Source: Archegozetes longisetosus (lineage: Eukaryota; Arthropoda; Arachnida; Sarcoptiformes; Trhypochthoniidae). From it: a stretch of DNA of 64,000 nt. The notes beneath the pieces were generated by a model. The model was given only the letters and a program-made list of their open reading frames with translations, was not told the DNA's origin and did no database searches. The stretch's first letter is position 1; every line of letters begins with the position of its first letter. The position numbers and the translations under genes are program-made. Shown in pieces: positions 12,519 through 22,409 of the stretch. The stretch is taken from positions 5,449,180 through 5,513,179 of the forward strand of contig JAEMBT020000009.1 of assembly GCA_018873245.2 (NCBI GenBank), in the 5' to 3' direction.

Positions 12519-14005
12519 ATGATTGAAAAGATATCGAAGATGTTATCAAAGTCAAAGAATATTATATTCCGATTCATATCATTTTACAAACAAAAGAAAG
12601 AAAGCTTAGATTCATATCTTACTTCTGGTACTAACAATTGTGTGGATTCAATCAAAGATCTCGAAATATTTTGCTACAAAAATTTTATATTCAGCACTAC
12701 TTTCGATGATTATTGTAATGGTAACGGTTCAAACCAGAAACGATTACTCATCTTAATAATCAATTGCATATTTATGTGGTTAATGACATTCAAAACAATA
12801 ATTATTTTATTCATAGATAATCCAGATATTTGTCTAATATTTGGTGATTACTATTATGTGACTGGATATCGAAAAATTTATAATATAATTATCTTAATGG
12901 GCAGTTTATTCAGTTCTTTACTAATAACTCTAATTATTTTTGGTGAAAAATACAAAAAATTACATTTTCTGCACGAATTGTATTCTCTAAAAACAGGCAA
13001 AACTCATAAACTATGGTTTAGAAATCTTGAGAAGTATCGAAAATTCACACGAATTTTAAACTTTTACACTCTGAGAGTATTTTTCTTCGGAGGAGTTTTG
13101 TCGACAAATATTGCTTTCATTTATTTTTATTTGGCAGCCATCTTTGATAATAATGTGAACTGTAATATTTATACAACACTTATTTGGTTCGTTATCAATT
13201 TTATTTGGATAAAGAATATGTTTTCATATTTTGCAACATATTTTGCATTACTTTGCTCGTTTATCAAATATTTGACTTTGAGATTCAAACAAATTTCTAT
13301 TTCGTTCAGTTATCAAATGCTATCATCAAAAAGAATTCTATCTCTGATCGAAGAACATAATATGTTAACAATAACTACTTACAAATCCAATGAATCTCTC
13401 AAATATCTCACTTTTCTTCTCTATTTACAAAGCATTATTCTTATGGACCTCTCCATATACTTATCTTTTTTTGCAAACTATTCCACAGCTATACACTATT
13501 TAGTTTATATTTTTCGGGTGATTACGTTCTCGAATATGATAAACTGTTTTTCTTATACATCAATCCCTGTGCAACTATCATTTCAAGTATTGAAACTTTA
13601 ATGCCTATTATTAAAGTTCCAAAACATATGAACAGATCTATTAAATCACTTGTTTTTACAGGCTCACAGACCCTATCAATCAGCCATTTCTATAGTACCG
13701 AAAACCTCAGGATCTTTGAATTCAAAGCTTAAAGTAAGTCCTTAAAGCTTCAAATCTTGAACACATCTTCTGATCGATCTCTCAATAGTTGCTCGAATTC
13801 ACCGAAAGGCTTTCAGGACGAACAATAGGAATGTATTGTTGGAACATATTTCCGTTAACTAATCTTTCATTTGCTCAGGTGATCGTGATTTAAATTTAAA
13901 TTTAGTGTATATTTTCTTCTAATATTATTTTGTTTATTTTTATAGTTAATCTATGGTTGCGTTACTTATTTCTTTATTTTATTGGACTTGTTTTCTAAGT
14001 CATAA
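12519..14005 (+). CDS. gustatory-receptor-like chemoreceptor GR-A (4 exons, 429 aa)
   Basis: Seven-helix membrane receptor expected to sit in sensory neurons and bind a taste or contact chemical; the ligand is unknown. Exons: 12519-13586, 13662-13733, 13789-13878, 13946-14005, all joined in phase 0 with GT..AG introns of 75, 55 and 67 bp. Exon 1 (356 codons) holds the hydrophobic segments. Exon 2 encodes AHRPYQSAISIVPK. Exon 3 holds ERLSGRTIGMYCWNIFPLTN, the family's C-terminal signature. Exon 4 ends CVTYFFILLDLFSKS, with the TY motif near residue 417 that insect and mite gustatory receptors share. A reading that stops at 13601 would miss the last three exons. The first donor, CAA|GTATTG, is weak. 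Membership of the family is a strong inference from these motifs; it is the most divergent of the four receptors here. Confidence 0.85.
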
Positions 14006-14449
14006 GTTCTTTTATTATAGTAGCTATAAGATAAATATTAACGAAGTCTAAATTTTGTTATTCGCTCTGTTTTTAATCAAGTTTTCAATAACTTCCCGAT
14101 TAAATATTTTTTACAATTTTGATCATAATACTCAAATATCTATATAATTCTTGAATTTTTGTTAAGTAACATTCACTTAAAAAGTCTGAATCCTAATAAA
14201 ATTATTGTTTTGCTATTCAAGTTCGAATATCATTCGAAAATTATCTTAAATTTCCTAAAAGATTTTTCTATTGATAATTATATCTCTTATTACTCGATTG
14301 ATTTCAAGATAGACAATTCGCAGTTCTTATGAATTATTTTAACTTTTTAATGAGGGTAAATTAGAAGCTAAGAATAATCAGGTTTAATATAAGAGAATTA
14401 TCATATACTCTGGAGACGTTTTAAATCAATATTCTCACACATGAAATCG

Positions 14450-14812
14450 TAATCAATCAGAGTTCACCCTGAGGAAATCGATTATAATAATGTATTTTCA
14501 TTCTACCTTAAGTTTAATAGGATATGTCGATCATTTATCTGAATTCCGTGAGGATTATAATTTTTATATTTTTTCAATTTCTTAGATTTTAGATTAATCA
14601 TAAGAAATGATAACAAGTTCAATCAATATTATCGCACACGTGGAAACAATAAATTTTCACTTACAAGAAAGCTATAAATACTGCAGTTTTTCAACTAGTT
14701 TAAAATAGAGAACACGTTAAGTATTAACTCATTGTTACTCGATTTCACTATGTTTTCAAACATTTTGTCTAATATTATTTATTGGGATTTTAGTCTCAAA
14801 CATGCTAAATAA
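14450..14812 (+). pseudogene. relic of a GR-A-like gene: duplicated promoter plus a start stub
   Basis: The 300 bases before 14750 resemble the DNA upstream of GR-A (shared GTAATCAATCA/GTGATCAATCA, CGTGAAG/CGTGAGG and the TATA-to-ATG spacing). An ATG at 14750 opens only 20 codons (MFSNILSNIIYWDFSLKHAK) before a stop. These weakly resemble residues 8-28 of GR-A. Nothing receptor-like follows. I read it as a tandem duplicate that kept its promoter and lost its body. Confidence 0.5.
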
Positions 14813-15117
14813 TGGATTTTATATATTAATTTCTATAAACTTATTTGAAAACGATAACTATAAACAACTTTTTTCAATGCATAGAAGGCATCTTTTCGAA
14901 CATTTCTTATTACAAACTCACAGAATCTATTATTAAGCGAGTCTGTCTTGTTGTTCTATAGCATCTGAAAATCTTAATGGGTAGTTGCTGAGATCAATGT
15001 TTAAAAATAACTAATAAATTAATACATTAAATAAATACAGTTTCAAAGTTTGTTAGATTTTTTCAGTAGAGACCTACATTTCAATTTTTAAAACATCTCT
15101 GGTGGGCTATAATCTTT
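14813..15117. other. gene-free stretch
   Basis: No open frame or repeat that I can support. Confidence 0.5.
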
Positions 15118-15125
15118 TATCCTTC

Positions 15126-15668
15126 CAGTGTTGCCACTTTAGATCCACCAAAAAGGCCGAATTTAAAGTAGTAAGAGTCCCCCCTTTGCTTCAATTTTAC
15201 TAATAAAAATTATTTATCGCTTAACAGTCAATTTACATCATTTAAGTTTGTAAACATATTTCGTATTAGATTTTGATGCATTTAAATTTTTTTGGTTTTT
15301 AATACAAAATTATAGAATTGATTACAATCTAGGTTGAAATTGACTTTTGAACAGATTTCACCTCTAATGCTTTCAGCTGATAATCTATCCCTTTTTGTCG
15401 CTGCAAATATTGTTCATTATGCTGAATATCCTCTCAATATATGCATCGCTTACATAAATTGAAAATACATATTCAATTATTGACAATAAATTTTCAGCAT
15501 TGCATTCTTCAAAGAATTAAATCCATTTATTTGTCTTCATTCTGTCTATCTATCTATTTTCATTTATCTAAATATACTCACAAAAGAGCGTTATATATTC
15601 AAAAATAAGCTGTGAAATTTTTTTAAAGGCTGATTTTCGGCCCAAAAGGCCGAAGGGTGGCAACTCTG
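15126..15668. mobile_element. non-autonomous hAT-type element
   Basis: The ends read CAGTGTTGCCAC and, reverse-complemented, CAGAGTTGCCAC, followed on both sides by a GGCC-containing stretch. An exact 8-bp direct repeat, TATCCTTC, flanks it at 15118-15125 and 15669-15676. CAG..TTGCC ends with an 8-bp duplication are diagnostic of the hAT superfamily. The 543-bp interior encodes no transposase. Confidence 0.85.
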
Positions 15669-15676
15669 TATCCTTC

Positions 15677-16483
15677 ACTGGCTACGGCTGTGATATTTGC
15701 ATTCATTAGTCTTTATTTCGTTCAAGCAATCATTAGTATTTATTATTCTTGAGTAATCGATTCTAAAACAATTCAATTTGTTCAAACAATTAATATCATT
15801 GTATATTCCCATAATTTCTTGTGCTCAAAAAATTAAAAAACTATAATTAATAAAAATTTATTTATTTGATGAACAAATAGCTAAGCTAAGCTACGCTAAG
15901 CTTAATGAGCACTAAAAGTCTCATTCGAGACAGTCATTGCCTGCAAGAGTCTCGACCTTACATTTTGTAAGTAAATATACTAGTAATCATAAGTCCTCGA
16001 TTATTCCTTATAAAAATAATAATCGCTTGAACTTTCTTCGCATCTAATCCAACACAAAGAAAGTATTTAAGAACAATAAGTTAACTTTAACTTAATCTTA
16101 GTCAAATATCACTTCAGTATTACTTATAAGAAAAGGTATTTGGATGTACTCTCGGGATCCTAATGAGTGCTGTAGTGTCTCTTTATTACTCATAAAATTT
16201 CTACTACACAAATCAAGTTACTTCTAAAACAATAGACTTAATGTGCTTTTTTTCGAAAGCTCGACCTTTTCTCCCCCTTAACATCTCTCAAGTCCCTCTA
16301 TTTAAAGATTTTTTCCTTACTCTTACTCATCTGCTCCACGAGTATTTTGAGTGCTCTCAATGACTCGATAGTACTGCACTGTAAAGCAGAAGAGTAGTTT
16401 TGTCTTTAAAGACTGCTCTGTTTCGAATAGCACTGCAATGCTATATCATTTTAAAGTTTTTAAAAAGTTATTTTAATATATAT
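15677..16483. other. gene-free stretch
   Basis: No supported gene. A short GCTAA repeat lies at 15880-15902. A pyrimidine-rich segment at 16250-16340 has no assigned role. Confidence 0.5.
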
Positions 16484-17598
16484 AATTGAAATGCCTTTCA
16501 ATATTAAAGAGAAAATTAAAATTTCGAAAATTTATAAAATTGAGGACACAGGGACGAAAGAGATCGTCAGTTATGAGAGAAGTTGGTAAGTATTGACAGT
16601 AAATTATGAATATTGTGAGTGCATAAAATATTTCGCACTCACAAGTTATCAGTTATTGATAGGACTCAAGGTCCTGTCTAAATTTAGAACTATAAACAAA
16701 TGTTTTTCTGAATCCGGGCTATTTTCGGATTCAAAAATACGTGTGTAAACAACTCATTGGTCACTTATCAATAAGTGATCTTTGAGTTCCTATAGCTGAT
16801 CATGTAGCTGGTCACGTAGCTGGTCAGCAACAAAGGATCAGCAAATAACATTGTTCGATGAACACGTGATTTTGGCCTCAACTTCAAACGTATTTAAGGA
16901 GACGTTTGAGTTGAGGAAAGGGGAGTTCGTGTTCGTGTCCAGCTCGAGAATAGCTGTTCTAATGTACATTTTTTGTGAAATTCAATAAAGCAATTTTATG
17001 CAAAGTGTTGTGTTCATTCTTTTCATTTACTAAGTGTGCGAAATTAAAGAAAAGTGCAGTTTACTCAATCCAAAGAGGCAGTTGCACTTACAATATTTTA
17101 TTAATATTCTTTGAGGCAGTATTGAACCAACTTTTATCAAATGGAGTCGTATCGATGACGAGGAAGAACAGTTTTCCTCTCATAATTGCCGATCTCTTTC
17201 GTCCCTGTGCCCTCAATTTTATAAATTTTCGAAATTTTAATTCTCTCTCTTTAATAGTGAAAGGCATTTCAATTAATAATTAAGTAAATATTAATTTCAA
17301 TTAATTGAATGATTTGTTTCCAAATTTATTCAAATATCAAAACAAGAATAAATTCTGAACATCAGTTCAACAATAAATTATGTTTACATTAAATTTATTT
17401 TGTACCCGAATTTAAAGTTTCATGTAAACTTGATTTTTACTTTATAATTTTTTCTTCAATTGTGATTTTATGATTTAAACAAATTTTTATAAAACCGGGG
17501 GAGTTTTTCTTCATTTAAGAAAAACCGCATCAAAATCGAATGAGTAGTTCAAAAGTAATAAAACTTTGTATCCCTAAAGTTAGTTTTCGTGCTGACTG
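16484..17598. mobile_element. foldback element, copy 2 (left arm truncated, LTR inside)
   Basis: Same family as 9853-10801: right arm complete and ending CGTGCTGACTG followed by TA at 17599. The left arm lacks roughly its outer 310 bp. A 479-bp solo LTR sits in the centre. The right end coincides with the left edge of the long copy of the segmental duplication. Confidence 0.85.
16614..17092 (+). mobile_element. solo LTR of a retrotransposon
   Basis: The insert begins TGTGAGTGC and ends TTGCACTTACA (TG..CA termini) and is flanked by a 4-bp duplication, ATAT (16610-16613 and 17093-17096). The uninterrupted site is seen in foldback copy 1 near 10307. Inside are a possible TATA-like GTATTTAAGG (about 16890) and a polyadenylation signal AATAAA (about 16984). 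Only one LTR is present, so the internal part was lost by recombination between LTRs. A 4-bp duplication suits Ty3/gypsy or BEL types; the family is not resolved. Confidence 0.85.
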
Positions 17599-17763
17599 TA
17601 TATGCCATTCAGTTCAGTAGAAGGATTCTATGGATCTCGAAACCCTTCAAATCAAATACCAGTTTTACAGCTTTCTCACGAACTCCTGTTAATTAATGTT
17701 CTTGTAATAATTCTTTACTTTCCTTAATAAATCTGATAAACAAAACTAAAAAAAGATACTCAA

Positions 17764-18303
17764 TAGGAAGGTTTTTTGTGTGTCACTAAGTAATTTTAAT
17801 TTTTTTGGCTAAAACATACATCTATATAAGTTGTTTCAAATTATGAAAAAATTAGCTGCTGAGATTATGTTTTTAATGCTTAAATTGCAATTTAATTAAA
17901 AGTACTTAATATGGGCAATAATGGTAATCTATTATAATAGTATGCCTATTATAACAATAATAGGCATACCATTCTAGTCTTATTATGAAAGTATAAGAAA
18001 TTAAAATTAAACTTTACTTGAATTCAAGTATAAATTATGAAACTTATATTAAAATTCAACATAATAATCAAATAAAAGCAATTTTAATAATGATTGCAAT
18101 AGCGGTTCCATATATTTTGTAGTAGATGTTGTTACATAGTAATACAAGTAATCTTTAGAGGCCCGCTTTTTAAATACTCAATTTATAAAAAAAATTAAGC
18201 AGCTCATTAGCTAATTTTTATGAAATTTTCAACTACTTATATTGACGGATATTTTAGCCAAAAATAATTAAAATTGCTTTGTGACACCCAAAAAATTTCC
18301 CTA
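17764..18303. mobile_element. TIR element with TAGGGAAATTTTTTGGGTGTCAC ends
   Basis: The left 50 bases (TAGGAAGGTTTTTTGTGTGT...) are the inverted, slightly diverged copy of the right end, sharing AATTTTAATT and TTTTGGCTAAAA. The insert is absent from the other copy of the duplication (near 4810). No coding capacity was seen, so it is non-autonomous. A clear target duplication was not found. Confidence 0.75.
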
Positions 18304-18536
18304 GTCAGACTGAATTTAAAACGTTTTTTAGGGAACCAATAATTTTTAATTTTTGAAAAGTTGACAAAAATATAATTTTTAGAAAATCAAATAAAATATA
18401 TTTCTGAAATGTAAATTTCAAAGATTAAAACAAATAAATAGAAAATTGAAGCAGTTTCCAAACTCGAACCTAAAATGTTTAATTTTTTCTGATAAGTCAA
18501 TTTCTGAAGAAATATTATTTACAATAAATATTAATA

Positions 18537-18902
18537 CAGAGTGGCCACTAATGAGGAATAGATTTTAACTTTTAATTGTAAAAAACCTAAGAGAGATATT
18601 CAAATCAAATAAATTGCATTTTATTCAGGAAATTATAAAGTTTAATGTATAATGTTTTCGAAATGCTTTCCGTCATTCACAATGATATGGAGAAGCCGAG
18701 TTTCGAACTGAGCACATGCCCTCTTTCTCATATCATCAGGAATGGCTTTAATGACCTCTTTTATTCTTAAAAAAATTTTGGTCACTTTTGCAAAAAACTT
18801 TATACCTTTGTTTATCAAAACAATGATATAAAGTCAAATATTTCTATGAACTATTACAAAAGGTGATCAAATGAAATATTCTCCTCATTAGTGGCTACCC
18901 TG
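18537..18902 (-). mobile_element. deleted mariner-type element
   Basis: The ends are CAGAGTGGCCACTAATGAGG on the left and CAGGGTAGCCACTAATGAGG (complement) on the right. TA flanks both (18535-18536, 18903-18904). The empty site with a single TA is preserved in the other duplication copy near 5050. The interior keeps the end of a transposase gene on the minus strand. Confidence 0.85.
18642..18811 (-). pseudogene. C-terminal remnant of a mariner/Tc1 transposase
   Basis: The minus strand is open to a stop at 18642 and contains the stretches EVIKAIPDDMRKRACAQF and HIIVNDGKHFENIIH. These resemble the C-terminus of mariner-family transposases (a run ending in an FxxRL..CI..xGxHFE-like motif). The catalytic core is missing, so no active enzyme is made. 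The frame runs undamaged to the stop, which points to a young or recently deleted element. Confidence 0.65.
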
Positions 18903-19380
18903 TAAATAGCATATAGCCTAAAAATAAGATAGTTTTGATACAAGTTATGCAATTGTTGCTTCATTTCACTGCCAAGAATCTCACGATAATGTTGCGAACC
19001 AAAGAAGCAATAGATCAAATAAGATATTTATTCATAATAATAATATATTACAAAAAATAATTGACGATCACTGGATCTTTAAATAAATCGAATTAAGTTT
19101 CCAGTTTAGAAATAATGAGATTAAGAAAAAAGTTGTTATGAAAGCATTTTCTCAATGTCAGGGTGTATATGAGAACGCAATCACAACTCTTGATCTAATC
19201 GCTTACTGAATATTTTTCAATTTTAATATTTGGCTATGATTTCCTCTAAACGTGAGTCTCCTACTCATTTTAAGTCAGTTTTTATATCAATACTTAAACT
19301 AATTTTTAACAAAACTTTTCCTCAATCTTCAGTTTGTATTAAATTATATCGACTTAAATGGAGTTAAAAATGATACACAT

Positions 19381-20146
19381 GATGCGTTGGATGTAGCAAC
19401 GACTTATAGCTTAATGCATACAAATGAGAAAAATGTGTTTAAAGTAACGCAACTTTTAAACGCATTAAAATCATTAATTTTGAGCAAGATGCCATTTAGT
19501 ATAAGATTATCATTTTAAACAAATTTCAATAATTAATGCATTTAAAAAATTTTTAAATCAAAACAAATAAATTTTAATAAAAAACCAAATTTTTCTTTGA
19601 AAAGCTTGTAAACAATTAGCTCCCAGTTAGGTTAGTATTGCATAAGTGATAGAAAAGTGCAGTTAACACACTCTTGTAACGCATAAGTGCAAAACGACTC
19701 TTAGATGTAATGGTTCTCTATGGGAATCAAAGACAGCTTCTCTGCCGATTTAATGATACTTTCTTCGTTAAAATATATTATGAAAATCTGTCTGAATGTA
19801 AAATAGGACTCATACACTGGTTTAATGCGATGATCTGTAAAACCTCGTATCTCGGGACAGGTCGTTACTGAATCTAATGCACCATATGAGATAGATTACT
19901 AGATTTCATGCATCTGAGAAAAAGTTTAAAACTTTTAATATGTCTGATAAAGAAAATAAAGCACAAACTCAAATCATGGGTCTTCGCTATAAATAAGTGT
20001 TAAAAATATAAACATTAATAACATGTTTGAAATGTTGAAAGTAATGTTTTATATCTCACATCTGCTGCTTAAATTATTATATCTATCCTTTAGTAGTTAA
20101 TATGTTTTAAGAAAAATATAAGATGAACGTTTTCTAATACTGAGTG
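19381..20146. mobile_element. unclassified insertion in the duplication
   Basis: This 766-bp block is absent from the other copy at about 5530. Possible direct repeats (ACACAT/ACATAT) flank it. I see no inverted ends and no coding sequence. AATAAA occurs inside, so a fragment of a retroelement is possible, but the class is unknown. Confidence 0.5.
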
Positions 20147-20196
20147 ACATATATCAAGTTTTTCCTTAGCTCTTAAACTCTTTTGCATGTTTTTAA

Positions 20197-21065
20197 GTTG
20201 AAGGCTTTAGTCGAAGAGTAGCCTCTGCTCCTTTACAAAGATCGTTAAAGGGTCAAACTGGCTTGTAATTTTTGATATACAGCATAACGAAATCATTAGC
20301 AATGTATCCCTCAATTCAATATTAAAACTTATCTCAACTAATAATTCATTGATAAAATCCTGTTTCAAAAAAGTTGACTTAATTCACTAGTTATAAGTTA
20401 AATCAAAACACTTCAATTTAACATTAATTTTACTAGAACAAAAAACAGCCTTTATCAATACAATATCTCTACAGTTCATTTTATCCGATGTTTACGTACA
20501 ATTAAAGATTATTAATCTGATGATTTATTTAATTTTTTTATTTGAGTTTTGATAGAATTTGCTATCTTTTTATTAGATTTTTCATAAATATCGTGAAAAT
20601 GTCTCGTGTTTTGGAAATAGGCGTTGTTTCTAAAGAATATAAAGTTTCGTAAACTTTAGGATCGGATTTAGGTATATGTTTGATAAGCTTTTAAATATCT
20701 AAAAACTTGTCATGTGAAATCGGCGAACTTTCTCATAAGCTAAAAGTAGGTCATTTAGAATAATTTTCAAGTTTATGAGTATCAAAATCAATTTTTAATA
20801 ATTCTAATGGGATATAACATTTTGAACATAAGGAGATGGAAATTCTCGTATCTGTTTCAGTGAATCGAATTTTTCTTAAAATCAATATTCATTACGGAAA
20901 AACGTGTTAATTGTGATAAAGAGTTCAGAGATAAGCGTTCTGGACAAATTTGATTAATATTGATTCAATTTCTAACCTAAATACTTGAACACTTTCTTAG
21001 ATTTAAGTCCTTTTAATTTTCCAAGCGATAGAGAGAGAGGCTACTCTCCAACTAACGCCTACAGC
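20197..21065. mobile_element. TIR element with GTTGAAGGCTTTAGTCGAAG ends
   Basis: The left end GTTGAAGGCTTTAGTCGAAGAG.. pairs with the right end GCTGTAGGCGTTAGTTGGAGAG.. (complement), and both share AGTAGCCTCT. It is absent from the other duplication copy near 5576. The 870-bp interior has no recognisable gene. Confidence 0.65.
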
Positions 21066-22111
21066 CTCTTTCTAAGATTGCTTATCATGTTTTAAAACTT
21101 GACTTTGAGAAGGATCTCATGTAAGAAATATTTATATTCATTTTTAATGGTGGAAAACTTTCAAACTTATCTAAACTTAGTGATAAGATTCTGAAGTTGG
21201 GAATAATTTTCAAAACATACTTCAAGTTTTTATATCAGTGATATATAAAAAATTGATTGCAAAAGTGTATCTAATGTGAAAGTCCAATGTTAAAAGCTTT
21301 GACCAACACTTGACAGAAAACGTGCGACAATCAAATACTTATGAGTTAACAATCGTGTATACTCGATGAACTAATAATCAATGATATCAACAAGAAAAAA
21401 GTCATTACTATGTCAACCTGCCTGTTATGAGCACCAATTTTTCATTAGATTATATTTGTGTCTTGTTCCTATCACTATATTGAATGTTCTATAAGTCTGT
21501 TAATAGCTGGAGATGTTATGGTCTAATAGAAATGATGCCATCACAGCGCACCACTTTTTGTTGACATCACATATAATTTATTTACTCATTGTTAACGGAC
21601 TAATATGGTCAGAGAAAAAAGATCATAAAATTTTAATGTAATTACATGTAATTTATACTTAGATTAATTTCTAAAAATTCTGAGTACATAAATTAATTGC
21701 GTAGTTATCTTAGTTTATAGAATTCTAAAAGATAACTTTGCGTAACTTTTTCTCATTAAAACTGGACACTATTGAACTTGTCATTCAATTAGAATTTGAC
21801 TTGTATTTGCTAAGGTATGAAAAATCAAGTCTTGATAGAGTTGTGTTTGTCTCAATTGTTAGGAATTTTCCATTTAATTAATTTTTACCGAAATAAAGTG
21901 TTTAGTACCCTCGTCAACTACTTTGCTCCTGGTTTATGCTAGAGTGCATGTAGAAACCGTAGTTTTACTAATAGAGAAAAAGTTCACATAATCAAAAGTA
22001 AGCATTTTCTAACTATAATTCACGAAAAGAACTATAAACTATTGACTTACAATCTTTTACTCTGATCGAAATAAAATACTAGTAAATAATTTTTTTTCTG
22101 AACTCGTAAAG

Positions 22112-22409
22112 GCTGATGACTTCATAGTCAAAAACTTAGACACTCAGAACTCTGCCGATCTGCGTGGATAAGCGCTGGACGTAAAATGAATGGTAATCTG
22201 ACAGTCTTTCACAGATATAGTTCCCCTGGATGACTAGAAACAGTCACGGTCGAAAGAGACATTATTTCCAAGAATGCTATTTTGGGAGATACGTCGATTA
22301 CATTTTCGGAGCTGCGACCGCTTTATATGATCGGTGTAGTAATGATGTCCTCAAATAAAACTACATCATAGCCGCTTTAACATAACAAGAGGTTCATTAT
22401 GTACTTGTA
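22112..22409 (+). pseudogene. pectin methylesterase (pectinesterase) pseudogene
   Basis: Pectin methylesterases remove methyl esters from plant pectin and fold as a right-handed beta helix. Here the plus strand reads, in order, ADDFIVKNLDTQNSADLRG, ALDVK, MNGNLTVFHRYSSPG, SHGRKRHYFQECYF, VDYIFGAATALYDRC and NYIIAAL. These follow the family order: FIAKN..NTA, GQAVAL, NGD..F.NC, GR.YF..CYI, VDFIFG.A and YITAA. The Asp of VDYIFG, one of the catalytic aspartates, is kept. A TAA replaces the Gln of the GQA motif, at least two frameshifts follow, the QDT motif is lost and two more stops come later. A weak upstream trace may lie at about 21905-21965. GC content is higher than in the surroundings. 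Animals normally lack this enzyme, so transfer from a microbe is likely. Confidence 0.75.

Larger units (their letters stand above)
17606..21602. repeat. segmental duplication, long copy
   Basis: Same orientation as 4690-6112 and clearly homologous in all parts outside four insertions: 17764-18303, 18537-18902, 19381-20146 and 20197-21065. The last part (about 21120-21560) is almost identical to 5620-6070, so the duplication or a later conversion is fairly recent. Confidence 0.85.

Noticed and set aside
16975..17283. 102-codon plus-strand open frame
   Set aside because: It runs across the junction of the solo LTR and the foldback arm, and its second half is the foldback palindrome also seen at 10296-10490.
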